NCBI RefSeq assembly: GCF_025643255.1
Contig: NZ_CP087112.1
Location: forward strand, 930,001 to 994,000
Direction of reading: 5' to 3'
Length of the DNA: 64,000 bases
Source of the DNA: Halomonas sp. 7T
GTDB lineage: Bacteria > Pseudomonadota > Gammaproteobacteria > Pseudomonadales > Halomonadaceae
The position numbers and the translations under genes are program-made. Below, piece after piece: positions 1 through 8,353 of this stretch; the first letter of the stretch is position 1, and every line of letters starts with the position of its first letter. The notes beneath the pieces are model-generated. The model did not search any database and was not told the origin of the DNA. It saw only the letters and a list, made by a program, of their open reading frames with translations.

Positions 1-88
1 CTTAGGGCGAGGCGAAGAGAGTGCCACTGTGTGGACCTCAGACCTCTCCCATGAGTATGTGTCGATCAACGCAGATTACCGCAGCTAG
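1..88 (+). CDS. argJ: ArgJ C-terminus (partial, 5' end outside window)
   Basis: Reading from base 2, 28 codons followed by TAG at 86-88 encode a peptide ending in HEYVSINADYRS. This is the typical C-terminal tail of bifunctional glutamate N-acetyltransferase/amino-acid acetyltransferase ArgJ, which recycles the acetyl group between N-acetylornithine and glutamate in arginine synthesis. The preceding WTSDLSHEYV matches the family pattern W-T-x-D-L-x-H-E-Y-V. The gene runs off the left edge. Its neighbour, a Nudix/ThiE fusion, is the same one that follows argJ in pseudomonads, which supports the call. Only the tail is visible, so nothing can be said of the active site. Confidence 0.85.
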   Translation, partial: LGRGEESATVWTSDLSHEYVSINADYRS

Positions 89-166
89 CCTCAGCAGTAG
101 GGGTTAGTGCAGCGATACAGCGCCGCCTGGATTTAGGGTGGCGCGCACAACGTGGACAAAGACGTA

Positions 167-1123
167 ATGAGTGTAATGGTAAAACGACGGGTTCATGTCG
201 CGGCGGCTGCAATGATCAGCGCCGATCAAAAGCAAGTGCTAATTGCGCGTCGACCTTCTAATGTCGACCATGGAGGCCTATGGGAGTTTCCCGGTGGCAA
301 ATTAGCACCTTATGAAACGGGGCTTGAAGGGCTTAAACGTGAGTTACATGAAGAGCTCGGCGTTGAAATTGTACGTGCCCGCCCACTGATTCGTATTCAC
401 CATGAGTACCCAGATAAGCATATTCTGCTGGATGTTTGGCAGGTTCAAGAGTTCGCAGGCGAACCCTTTGGGCGCGAAGGACAAGCGGTACGCTGGGTGC
501 CCATGGAAGAGCTGGTTAATTACCCGTTCCCGGCAGCTAATCTACCGATTTTGCGAGCGGTGATGCTACCCACTGATTATTTGATAACCGGTGAAGAGGC
601 AGATGAGGCGCGCTTTGATTCACGGTTAGAGCGAGCGCTACGCGAAGATGGCATACGCCTTGTCCAACTGCGGGCCAAGGAGCTGGATAAAGCCGCGTAC
701 CTTGCGCGGGCAGAGCGTGCACTAGCGCTATGCCGTCAGTACGATGCCCGTATGGTACTTAATGCCGACCCTGCGCTTCTGGATGAAGTGGATGCTGATG
801 GCGTTCATTTAACTAGTGAGCGCTTAATGCAGCTGGATCGTCGGCCGATAGCTGAAAATAAGTGGCTCTCCGCGTCTACTCATGACCAGGCCCAGCTCTC
901 TAAAGCCGCCGTGCTAGGCTGCGATTTTGTGACCCTTTCTCCACTACGCACCACGCCGTCGCACCCTGAAGTGGCGCCGCTGGGCTGGCATGATTTCCAG
1001 CAGCTGGTAGAGCGTGCCGGTATGCCGGTGTTCGCTCTAGGCGGGATGACTCGATTTGATGCCAACCACGCCCGCGCCGTGGGCGCACAGGGTATTGCGT
1101 CGATTCGTGATTTTTGGAAATAA
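167..1123 (+). CDS. Nudix hydrolase (MutT-type) fused to a thiamine-phosphate-synthase-like domain
   Basis: Two domains are visible. Roughly residues 5-130 are a MutT-type Nudix domain with a complete Nudix box (GGKLAPYETG, then RELHEELG), which in MutT hydrolyses 8-oxo-dGTP to the monophosphate and so keeps oxidised guanine out of DNA. Residues about 140-318 resemble ThiE/TenI TIM barrels: VQLRAKEL, DADGVHL, SASTHD, VTLSPLRTTPSHP and FALGGM. The ThiE part may be degenerate, because some phosphate- and pyrimidine-binding residues are not obviously kept, so a real thiamine role is uncertain. Starts are possible at GTG 152, ATG 167 and ATG 176; 167 is my choice, without a strong ribosome site. 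It sits 78 bases after argJ and ends at a shared terminator. The fused architecture is known in pseudomonads and relatives. Confidence 0.85.
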   Translation: MSVMVKRRVHVAAAAMISADQKQVLIARRPSNVDHGGLWEFPGGKLAPYETGLEGLKRELHEELGVEIVRARPLIRIHHEYPDKHILLDVWQVQEFAGEPFGREGQAVRWVPMEELVNYPFPAANLPILRAVMLPTDYLITGEEADEARFDSRLERALREDGIRLVQLRAKELDKAAYLARAERALALCRQYDARMVLNADPALLDEVDADGVHLTSERLMQLDRRPIAENKWLSASTHDQAQLSKAAVLGCDFVTLSPLRTTPSHPEVAPLGWHDFQQLVERAGMPVFALGGMTRFDANHARAVGAQGIASIRDFWK

Positions 1124-1147
1124 GTCTGCCGCTCGGCATGCTTAGAT

Positions 1148-1185
1148 AAAAAAGCGCCTACTCTTTTTTGGAGCAGGCGCTTTTT
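1148..1185. terminator. Bidirectional intrinsic terminator between the Nudix gene and aguB
   Basis: A run of A is followed by GCGCCTACTC, a T-rich loop, GAGCAGGCGC and a run of T. The stem is about 10 bp with one mismatch, flanked by A and T tracts, so it can act on both strands. It lies between two convergent genes. Confidence 0.85.
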
Positions 1186-1209
1186 ATCGTATGGATGAAG
1201 GCCGTTTGG

Positions 1210-2112
1210 TTAATCGCGGTAGCGACGGGTTAAATCCCCGTAGGCATCGATCCTGCGGTCTCGCAGGTAGGGCCAAATACGGCGGGTATGTTCGCTGCGT
1301 GCCATATCAATATTCACCACGAGCTGTTGGGTTTCTTCGCCAGCTTGGGCCAGTAGTTCCCCTTGAGGGCCGCAAACAAAGCTTCCCCCCCAAAACGTAA
1401 TGCCGTCACCAACACCCGACGGGTCGGCTTCAAAGCCTACTCGATTAGCCACCAGTACCGGCAAGCCATTAGCGACCCCATGAGCGCGCTGGATAATGGT
1501 CCAAGCGTCTTTCTGACGGGCTTTTTCCGCGTCGTCATCGTTAGGATCCCAGCCAATGGCCGTGGGGTAGAGCAGCAGGTCTGCGCCTGCGAGCGCCATT
1601 AATCTAGCTGCTTCCGGGTACCATTGGTCCCAGCACACCAGAAGGCCCAACCGGCCAACCGAGGTGTCAATGGGCGTGAAGCCCTCTCCCCGGGCATCGT
1701 CTACATCACCTGGGGTGAAGTAAAACTTTTCATAAAACGCTGGGTCATCGGGTATATGCATTTTGCGATACTGACCCACGCGCCCCTGGGCGCGGTCGTA
1801 GACGACTGCGGTATTGTGATAAAGCCCAGGCGCACGACGCTCAAACAGCGAACCCACCAGCACAATATCCAGCTCTTTTGCCAGCGCCGCTAAGCGTTGA
1901 CCCGTTGGCCCATCAAGCGGTTCAGCCAAGTCAAACAGTGCTGGATCTTCGTATTGGCAAAAATAGTGGGTAGCGTGAAGCTCTTGCAGCAGTACCAGTT
2001 GGGCGCCTTGCGTAACCGCTTCGCGGATACCTGCTTCGCTTGCGGCTAGGCTACGTGCTTTATCAGGCCATGCGGACTGCTGGACGACCCCTACGGTCAA
2101 CGTATTCGTCAT
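1210..2112 (-). CDS. aguB: N-carbamoylputrescine amidase
   Basis: A nitrilase-superfamily protein of 300 residues. The catalytic triad is visible: E44 in LLQELHATHYF, K117 in YRKMHIPDD and C160 in LLVCWDQWYPEAAR. The QELHATHYF and WDQWYPEAAR motifs are typical of AguB, which hydrolyses N-carbamoylputrescine to putrescine, CO2 and ammonia in the cytoplasm. The gene lies 9 bases downstream of aguA on the same strand, so the two complete the arginine-derived agmatine-to-putrescine route and are almost certainly co-transcribed. Length is normal for the family. It ends just before the shared terminator. Confidence 0.93.
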   Translation of the reverse strand: MTNTLTVGVVQQSAWPDKARSLAASEAGIREAVTQGAQLVLLQELHATHYFCQYEDPALFDLAEPLDGPTGQRLAALAKELDIVLVGSLFERRAPGLYHNTAVVYDRAQGRVGQYRKMHIPDDPAFYEKFYFTPGDVDDARGEGFTPIDTSVGRLGLLVCWDQWYPEAARLMALAGADLLLYPTAIGWDPNDDDAEKARQKDAWTIIQRAHGVANGLPVLVANRVGFEADPSGVGDGITFWGGSFVCGPQGELLAQAGEETQQLVVNIDMARSEHTRRIWPYLRDRRIDAYGDLTRRYRD

Positions 2113-2121
2113 GATAGCTCC

Positions 2122-3192
2122 TTACGATTCCAAGGTGGCCGGGGCAAGTGTGCCTGTCGGCAATTGCATGGTTAAGCAGTGTAGGCTGCCATGCTGTCGG
2201 ATCACGTTTGTGCACTCAATGGGAATCAGCGTGTGTTTAGGAAACGCCTGGGCTAGCGCTTGCAGTGCGACCATGTCGGCAGGGTCGCCATAAGTCGGCA
2301 CCAGAACAGCTTGGTTAATGATTAAAAAGTTCGCATAGGTGGCCGGTAAGCGGTGACCTTCATCCGGGTCAAAGCATGCCTGCGGCCAGGGCAGGGGGAT
2401 AAGGTTATAGGGGCGGCCGTCGCGCTGGCGAAATGCCTTAAGTTCCTGCTCCATTGCCTTGAGTGCCGCATAGTGTGGGTCGTGTGGATCATCACAGGTC
2501 ACGTAGGCAATGGTTGAGGGTGAGCAAAAGCGCGCCAAGGTGTCAATGTGGCTATCTGTATCGTCACCTTCTAGGTGTCCGTTGGACAGCCATAGTACGC
2601 GGTCGACGCCAAAGTCCTCGGCTAGCATTGCTTCTATATCGCTGCGGGAGTGCGTAGGGTTGCGATTGGGGTTCAGCAGGCAGGCCTCGGTGGTAAGGAG
2701 CGTGCCCTCGCCGTCCGTTTCAATACCGCCACCTTCTAAGATCAGCTCGCGCGAGGCGACTGGGCATGCCCACACCCCTGCATCCGCTAGCCATTGGGTC
2801 AACTGATTGTCACGCTCAGCGGGAAATTTCCCGCCCCAACCGGTAAAGGTGTAGTCCAGTAGCAGCGGCTGATGATCTTCATCCAAGACGGTAATCGGCC
2901 CGTGGTCTCGCGCCCAGGTATCGTTGGTAGGGGCGACAACCAATAGCAGCTGATGTTGGCTAATGCCATAGGCGGCAAACGTCGTGGCTAGACGCTCATG
3001 TGTTGCCTCATCGGGGACGCTAATAAGTACGCGCTGATAGCGTACGGTGGCGATAACAATTCGCTCAAGCGTTGCTTCGATACGCGACAGTAAAGGCGCC
3101 CAATCACCGTCTGAGCGGGGCCAGGTAAGCTGAAGGCCGTCTTGGGGGTGCCATTCCGGTAGCAGGCGATGCGTTTTGGTAGCCAACGTCAC
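2122..3192 (-). CDS. aguA: Agmatine deiminase
   Basis: A member of the peptidylarginine-deiminase superfamily, converting agmatine to N-carbamoylputrescine and ammonia. Visible signatures are LLPEWHPQD near the N-terminus, TWARDHGPI, EGGGIETDG, LWLSNGHLEGDDTDSHID, and the C-terminal catalytic cysteine in HCLTMQLP. Start choice is uncertain: the frame opens with TTG at 3204, but GTG at 3192 has a GAGAG five bases upstream and gives the usual short N-terminus, so I use it (356 residues). It is followed directly by aguB. The two form a putrescine-producing operon on the strand opposite to lolCD. Confidence 0.92.
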   Translation of the reverse strand: MTLATKTHRLLPEWHPQDGLQLTWPRSDGDWAPLLSRIEATLERIVIATVRYQRVLISVPDEATHERLATTFAAYGISQHQLLLVVAPTNDTWARDHGPITVLDEDHQPLLLDYTFTGWGGKFPAERDNQLTQWLADAGVWACPVASRELILEGGGIETDGEGTLLTTEACLLNPNRNPTHSRSDIEAMLAEDFGVDRVLWLSNGHLEGDDTDSHIDTLARFCSPSTIAYVTCDDPHDPHYAALKAMEQELKAFRQRDGRPYNLIPLPWPQACFDPDEGHRLPATYANFLIINQAVLVPTYGDPADMVALQALAQAFPKHTLIPIECTNVIRQHGSLHCLTMQLPTGTLAPATLES

Positions 3193-3391
3193 AAATGCTC
3201 TCAATAAAAGTATAAAGACTTACCCTAGGGGCAAGAGGAACCGGCGCAATGTAGGGGCTTGCTCAGAAACATGCAAGCCTTACCTTCGCTAAGGGAACGG
3301 CTTTGCATGATGCTGCTCTAAGGCTGCGTTTGCACATGCAGCCCTGCTAAAAAAACCGTACCATGGGCGCTTATTATTAAGGAAGACTGCC

Positions 3392-4633
3392 ATGCTTGAT
3401 CGTTTGCCTTTTCTGGTGGGGCTGCGCTACGTGCGCGCTAAACGCCGGAACCACTTTATTTCGTTTATCTCCTTAACCTCCATGCTGGGCCTTATGCTCG
3501 GTGTGGCAGTACTGATCTTAGTACTGTCAGTCATGAATGGCTTCGATCATGAGCTGCGTACCCGCATTTTGGGCATGGTGCCCCATACCAAAATTGAGGC
3601 GCAGGAGGGGCTCGTTGAGTGGGAAGCGCTCGCCGAGCGGCTAACCGAGCGTGAGCGCGTCATTGGCGCAGCTCCCTTTGTTGAGCAGCAGGGTATGTTC
3701 TCTGCTGGCGGGCGTAACCAAGGCGCTATGGTGAACGGGATCCACCCGGATTGGGAAGGACAGGTATCCATTATTGGCGAACACATGCGTCAGGGCGAGT
3801 TAGCAGACCTGGTGCCTGGGGAGTGGAACGTTGTCTTAGGTTCAATGCTGGCGCGTCGTCTGGGTGTTGGCGTGGGTGATCGGGTCACACTGCTGGTGCC
3901 CGAGGCCTCCATTACGCCGGCGGGAGTCTTTCCGCGCTTAAAGCGCTTTACGGTTAGCGGGATTTTTAGCGTTGGTGCCGATTTAGATGCCAATCTGGCC
4001 TATGCCAATATTTATGATATGCAAACCCTAGCGAGGTTAGGCGATGCCGTTGGGGGGTTGCGTCTTGAGCTTGATGACCTGTTCCTTGCGGGTAGTGAAA
4101 CCCAGGCCATTGTGAACGAGCTAGGCGCTGGGTATCGCGGTAGTGACTGGACGTTCTCCCATGGCAGCCTCTTCCAGGCGATCCAAATGGAGAAGCGCAT
4201 GATTGCGCTGCTGCTCACTGTGATTATTGCCGTTGCTGCATTTAACATTGTCTCAACACTGGTCATGGTGGTGACCGATAAACGCGCTGACATTGCCATT
4301 TTGCGCACCATCGGGGCAACGCCACGTTCGATTATGGGTATCTTTATCGTCCAAGGCTTGGCCATCGGCTTGATTGGGATTGCGATAGGCGTTGCTGTAG
4401 GCGTTCTCCTGGCGCTTACGATCTCCGATTTAATTAGCTGGTTTGAAACGGCGTTTGGTATTCAGTTCTTAGATGCCGGGGTTTATTTTATTAGCAACCT
4501 GCCTTCTCAGCTCCGCTGGGGCGATGTGCGCGATATTGTCATCGCTGCCTTTGGTCTGACGTTCCTCTCGACGCTCTATCCTGCATGGCGGGCTGCTCGG
4601 GTTCAGCCAGCTGATGTATTGCGCTATGAATAA
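3392..4633 (+). CDS. lolC: Lipoprotein-releasing ABC transporter permease (LolC/LolE/LolF family)
   Basis: This 413-residue inner-membrane protein belongs to the LolCE/MacB-FtsX permease family that lifts mature lipoproteins from the inner membrane to the chaperone LolA. There is one N-terminal membrane helix (about residues 28-50, after RYVRAKRRNHFISFISL), a large periplasmic domain, and three C-terminal helices (about 270-400) ending in LYPAWRAARVQPADVLRYE, the family signature that contacts the ATPase. An AAGGAAG ribosome site precedes the ATG. lolD follows at once. Only one permease gene is present here, so this could be LolC of a LolCDE system whose partner is elsewhere, or a self-pairing LolF. 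Confidence 0.9.
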   Translation: MLDRLPFLVGLRYVRAKRRNHFISFISLTSMLGLMLGVAVLILVLSVMNGFDHELRTRILGMVPHTKIEAQEGLVEWEALAERLTERERVIGAAPFVEQQGMFSAGGRNQGAMVNGIHPDWEGQVSIIGEHMRQGELADLVPGEWNVVLGSMLARRLGVGVGDRVTLLVPEASITPAGVFPRLKRFTVSGIFSVGADLDANLAYANIYDMQTLARLGDAVGGLRLELDDLFLAGSETQAIVNELGAGYRGSDWTFSHGSLFQAIQMEKRMIALLLTVIIAVAAFNIVSTLVMVVTDKRADIAILRTIGATPRSIMGIFIVQGLAIGLIGIAIGVAVGVLLALTISDLISWFETAFGIQFLDAGVYFISNLPSQLRWGDVRDIVIAAFGLTFLSTLYPAWRAARVQPADVLRYE

Positions 4634-4643
4634 GGATGATTTA

Positions 4644-5360
4644 ATGACCTCATCGACACCGCAGCCAGGGGCAATTATGTTGCAGTGCCAGGGCTTAACC
4701 CGGGTTTATAGTGAAGGCCCTCAAGATCTTACCGTGCTGGACCAGCTTGAATTACGGGTACACGCGGGTGAGCGAGTCGCCATTGTGGGGAGTTCGGGAT
4801 CCGGTAAAACGACACTGCTTAATTTGCTTGGCGGCCTTGACCGTCCAAGTGACGGCAGCGTGGTGATTGCCGGTGAGCCGCTTTCAGGCCTTAATGAAGC
4901 AGCATTGGGCAAGTTTCGTAACCGCTACATTGGCTTCGTTTACCAGTTTCATCACCTGCTGGCTGAGTTCAGCGCGGTAGAGAATGCAGCGCTGCCGCTG
5001 ATTATTCGTGGTCAGTCGAAAAAAGTAGCGGAGCAGCGGGCCATGCAGTTGTTAGAACGCGTGGGGATGAAAGCTAGGGCTGATCATAAACCTGGCGAGC
5101 TTTCTGGCGGGGAGCGCCAGCGGGTTGCCATTGCGCGGGCGCTGGTGACCGACCCAAGCCTTGTCTTGATGGATGAACCCACCGGCAATTTGGACCAAAC
5201 CACCGCGAGCACGATATTAGCGCTGATGGATCAGCTGGCTAAAGAGAGCGCCTGCGCCTTTGTGATTGTGACCCACGATGTGGCGCTAGCCGCCCATCAG
5301 GACCGTGTTTTGAAGCTGGATGGAGGGCAGTTGGTAGAGCAAAAGGGTGCGACTGCTTAA
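4644..5360 (+). CDS. lolD: Lipoprotein-releasing ABC transporter ATPase
   Basis: An ABC ATPase of 238 residues that powers lipoprotein release by the LolC-type permease. Walker A (GSSGSGKTTLLNLLGG), the Q-loop region (FVYQFHHLLAEFSAVENAALPL, typical of LolD), the signature LSGGERQRVAIARAL, Walker B (LVLMDEPTGNLD) and the switch histidine (VTHD) are all present. In-frame ATGs also occur at 4614 and 4626, overlapping lolC, but the AAGGA at 4632-4636 sits 7 bases before ATG 4644, which I take as the start. The gene is translationally close to lolC and surely in the same operon. It converges on the DUF2062 gene with no clear terminator between. Confidence 0.93.
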   Translation: MTSSTPQPGAIMLQCQGLTRVYSEGPQDLTVLDQLELRVHAGERVAIVGSSGSGKTTLLNLLGGLDRPSDGSVVIAGEPLSGLNEAALGKFRNRYIGFVYQFHHLLAEFSAVENAALPLIIRGQSKKVAEQRAMQLLERVGMKARADHKPGELSGGERQRVAIARALVTDPSLVLMDEPTGNLDQTTASTILALMDQLAKESACAFVIVTHDVALAAHQDRVLKLDGGQLVEQKGATA

Positions 5361-5381
5361 GCTTGCTTAGTTGGCTTAACG

Positions 5382-5933
5382 CTAATCATCAAACTCTGAC
5401 TCAATGCGCGCTCGACGCCGCCGCCTATTTAAGCGGCGGCGTTTCCAGTTATGGGAAACGTGCCAGCGCCAAATCAAACGAATACCAACGTTGGCGACAA
5501 TCGCCAGAAAAATAGCCGTGATTAATGAGCCCAGCAGCAAAGGTGGCATGATGTCGTGCATTTGCTCAGCAATCCAGCGGGTAGAGATGCGTGACGGCGC
5601 ATCGCGTACCGGCGCGCCTAACAGAAAAGTGCCCACGCGGTAGTTAAAATAGAATATTAGCGGCATCGTAAGCGGGTTGGTGATCCATACCAAGCCAACA
5701 GAGAGCGCTAAATTGCAGCGGCTAAGGCGTGCACCTAAAGCAGCCACGACCATTTGAAATGGAATGGGCAACATGGCGCAAAACAGCCCTACGCTGAAGG
5801 CGTTAGCAACGCTTCGTCGTGTTAAAAGCCATAATCCAGGGTCGGCAATGAGCGGCGCCATAAAGCGTAACGAACGCTGGCGTCTAAGCGTGTCAGGTTT
5901 AGGCATGTAGCGCTGCAGAAAACGCCGCGGCAT
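5382..5933 (-). CDS. DUF2062 inner-membrane protein
   Basis: A 183-residue membrane protein of the DUF2062 family. The family core is visible: WLLTRRSVANAFSVGLFCAMLPIPFQMVVAA, then WITNPLTMPLIFYFNYRVG, followed by a C-terminal helix (about 135-160) and a very arginine-rich tail (RRRLNRRRRRARIESEFDD). Three membrane segments are likely. Function is unknown; in pseudomonads a homologue lies beside comEC as here. An inverted repeat (GCCGCC and GGCGGC) falls inside the arginine-rich tail and is probably a consequence of the CGC codons, not a terminator. Confidence 0.8.
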   Translation of the reverse strand: MPRRFLQRYMPKPDTLRRQRSLRFMAPLIADPGLWLLTRRSVANAFSVGLFCAMLPIPFQMVVAALGARLSRCNLALSVGLVWITNPLTMPLIFYFNYRVGTFLLGAPVRDAPSRISTRWIAEQMHDIMPPLLLGSLITAIFLAIVANVGIRLIWRWHVSHNWKRRRLNRRRRRARIESEFDD

Positions 5934-6029
5934 GTCATATACTCTTGCGATTGATGCGGCCCATTATCCATATAGCGCAGTGCTTCGGCTATGCCACGGG
6001 CGTTAATGATCTAACACCAAGGAGAGGTG

Positions 6030-8297
6030 ATGCGTTTCGGTGTGGCGGTGCCTGCTGCCTTGGCAGCACTAAGCGGTGTGTTGCTGGCAGCTTGGAGTGG
6101 TGCGGAAGGGCGCTATTTACCGTGGCTAAGTATTATCCTCGTTGGCCTTTTTTGGCTCATGTCAGGGCGGCCTAAGTTACTGATATGGCTTTTAATGGGT
6201 AGCTTCGCATTTGTCAGCGTTCAGCAGGAGTGGGGGCGACGTTTGCCGGCAGGGTTAAACGGTGAAGACGTTACCCTGCAGGCGCGCATTCTGAGCGTTC
6301 AGCGTGAAGAAGGTGCTTCGCGTTTGCAGCTAGCGGTGGAGGCATGTCAGGCGCCCAGCCACCTTCCCCGCTGTGATGCACTGCGCCGGGTGCGGGTGAG
6401 TGCTTACGGCGAGCATGCCTATAAGGAGGGAGAGCGCTGGCAAATGACGCTGCGGCTTCGCCCACCCAGCGGCTTTGCTAATCCTAATGCGTTTAATTTT
6501 GAGCGTTGGTTATGGCGTGAAGGTATTCATGCCACGGGATACGTGCGTCAGAATCCTGCTCCGCAACGCTTAACCACAGCGACGGCTGGGCTGCGCCAAA
6601 AAGCGCTGGAAATGCTTGCTCGACAGCCTCTTGAAGCACGAACTCAGCGCTGGCTGGCCGCACTCACACTGGGAGATAGCGACCAGCTGACCCAAGAGGA
6701 CTGGACGCTTCTAAACGCCACGGGCACCACGCATTTAGTGGTTATTTCTGGCCTTCACGTGGGCTTAGTTGCCTCGTTTACACTGTTACTAGCCCGTTGG
6801 GCGGCGCGGTTGCTCTCACCGACTAATTGGCGGTTGCGTGCGTGGCCATGGTGGTTGGCGGGGGCTGCAGCAGTGGCGTATGCCACGTTAGCAGGGCTGG
6901 CGCCGCCAGCCCTTCGCGCGATGGTAATGACACTGTTAGGACTGTGGGTGCTTAGCGGTCGCCACTCTCCCGGTGCTTGGCAGGCGTGGTGGCTAGCGCT
7001 GGCGCTGATTTTGTTAGTAAATCCGCTCTCTTTTTGGCGGCCGGGTCTCTGGCTTTCATTTGTTGCGGTGGGCTGGTTAATCGTCATCTGGCAGGGAAGG
7101 CCGCGCCCGACGGGGGTAAAAGGGTGGTGTTGGGCCTTAGCGCGCTCGCAATTATTGCTCGCGCCGTTGATGGCCGCCGCGGTACTGCTGGCATTTGGGC
7201 GCGTTGCGCCTGCAGCTCCGCTCATTAATCTAGTGGCTGTGCCGTGGGTTGGCTCGGTGATGGTGCCCAGCGCGCTGCTTGGGTGGCTGCTTTCCCCGCT
7301 GCCGGGCGTAGAGCTATTGATGTGGTGGGGATTTGAACAGGCGCTCGCCGGTTTTCATCTGTTGTTAAACGTCGCTGTAAGGCATGCACCGCTGTGGGAG
7401 CCTGTGCCGTCACTGATTTATCCGCTGGCGGCGGTATTGGGCATTCTCGCTTTATGCTGGGGGCTGCCGGGTATACCCCGATGGCTGCGCATCAGTGCGT
7501 TGCTGTTAACCGGCTTGTTACTGTGGGTACCACAAGCGCAAACGCTGCCTGAAGGCGAGCTTCACGTGACGGTATACGATGTGGGGCAGGGTCAGTTAAT
7601 TGAATTGCGAAGCGCGACTCATCGGATGCTTTACGATACGGGACCGCGCTTTCGCAGTGGTTTTATGCCGCTGCAAACGCTCTGGCCGCCAGGTCAGCAG
7701 TTTGATCATGTCATCGTTAGCCATGCAGACACGGATCATGCGGGTGGGATAAACAGTTTGCTAAACGATCATGAGGTTAACCAATGGCACGCACCGCTAG
7801 GGGAAGCGCTGCCGATAGAGGCGACAGCCTGTGAGCGGGGGCAGCAGTGGCAGCGGGATGGCATCGACTACCGCGTGCTTTGGCCGCCTGAAGGTGACAA
7901 TACGCTATCAGCTAATGATCGTTCCTGCGTGCTGGAAGTAAGCGTAGGTGATCAGCATTTGCTGATTACCGGTGACGTAGGGCGTGATATTGAACGCCGC
8001 TTTGTTGCTGACCTCACGCCGCCCGTCAGTGTATTGATCGCAGGGCACCACGGCAGCCACACAAGTTCAGGTGTTCAGTTTGTGCGCCTGAGCCGCCCAC
8101 TTCATGTGATTTTTAGTGCCGGACGCAATAATGCGTTTAATCATCCCTCGGATGAAGTGGTGCGCCGGTTTCGATACCAGGAGAGCTGTTTATGGAGTAC
8201 CGCACAGGATGGAGCCCTTAGCTTTACGCTAGAAGCAGGGCAGCCTGTAAAGATTATTCCGTGGCGAAAGCTGCCTGAAGGTCGTAAGCGGTGTTGA
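6030..8297 (+). CDS. comEC: ComEC/Rec2 family DNA-uptake channel protein
   Basis: A 755-residue polytopic protein. The N-terminal third has a few membrane helices and a soluble OB-like segment. The middle carries the Competence domain with many helices (HLVVISGLHVGLVAS is the family signature, about residues 235-250). The C-terminal third (from about 510) is a metallo-beta-lactamase fold: VYDVGQGQ, VSHADTDHAGG, GDVG and GHHGSHTSS. In transformable bacteria ComEC forms the inner-membrane channel for single-stranded DNA and the C-terminal domain may be a nuclease. GTG 6027 and ATG 6030 are both possible; AAGGAG at 6019-6024 favours 6030. It starts a long co-directional run with msbA and lpxK. 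Confidence 0.93.
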   Translation: MRFGVAVPAALAALSGVLLAAWSGAEGRYLPWLSIILVGLFWLMSGRPKLLIWLLMGSFAFVSVQQEWGRRLPAGLNGEDVTLQARILSVQREEGASRLQLAVEACQAPSHLPRCDALRRVRVSAYGEHAYKEGERWQMTLRLRPPSGFANPNAFNFERWLWREGIHATGYVRQNPAPQRLTTATAGLRQKALEMLARQPLEARTQRWLAALTLGDSDQLTQEDWTLLNATGTTHLVVISGLHVGLVASFTLLLARWAARLLSPTNWRLRAWPWWLAGAAAVAYATLAGLAPPALRAMVMTLLGLWVLSGRHSPGAWQAWWLALALILLVNPLSFWRPGLWLSFVAVGWLIVIWQGRPRPTGVKGWCWALARSQLLLAPLMAAAVLLAFGRVAPAAPLINLVAVPWVGSVMVPSALLGWLLSPLPGVELLMWWGFEQALAGFHLLLNVAVRHAPLWEPVPSLIYPLAAVLGILALCWGLPGIPRWLRISALLLTGLLLWVPQAQTLPEGELHVTVYDVGQGQLIELRSATHRMLYDTGPRFRSGFMPLQTLWPPGQQFDHVIVSHADTDHAGGINSLLNDHEVNQWHAPLGEALPIEATACERGQQWQRDGIDYRVLWPPEGDNTLSANDRSCVLEVSVGDQHLLITGDVGRDIERRFVADLTPPVSVLIAGHHGSHTSSGVQFVRLSRPLHVIFSAGRNNAFNHPSDEVVRRFRYQESCLWSTAQDGALSFTLEAGQPVKIIPWRKLPEGRKRC

Positions 8298-8353
8298 AGC
8301 GCCGCACCATAAGGTAGAATTCTGCGCACTGCACACTATTGCCGGGAGCGCGT

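Noticed and set aside
3205..3391. Two small hairpins (GGCTTGC/GCAAGCC at 3256-3279, GGCTGC/GCAGCC at 3322-3343) before lolC
   Set aside because: Stems are short and no T tract follows; they may be leader structure but I cannot support a terminator or riboswitch.
5404..5445. GCCGCC/GGCGGC inverted repeat near the lolD-DUF2062 junction
   Set aside because: It lies within the arginine-rich 3' end of the DUF2062 gene and lacks a T tract, so I take it as coding composition.
5945..6175. Open frame overlapping the comEC start
   Set aside because: It is out of frame with comEC, has no family resemblance and no ribosome site.
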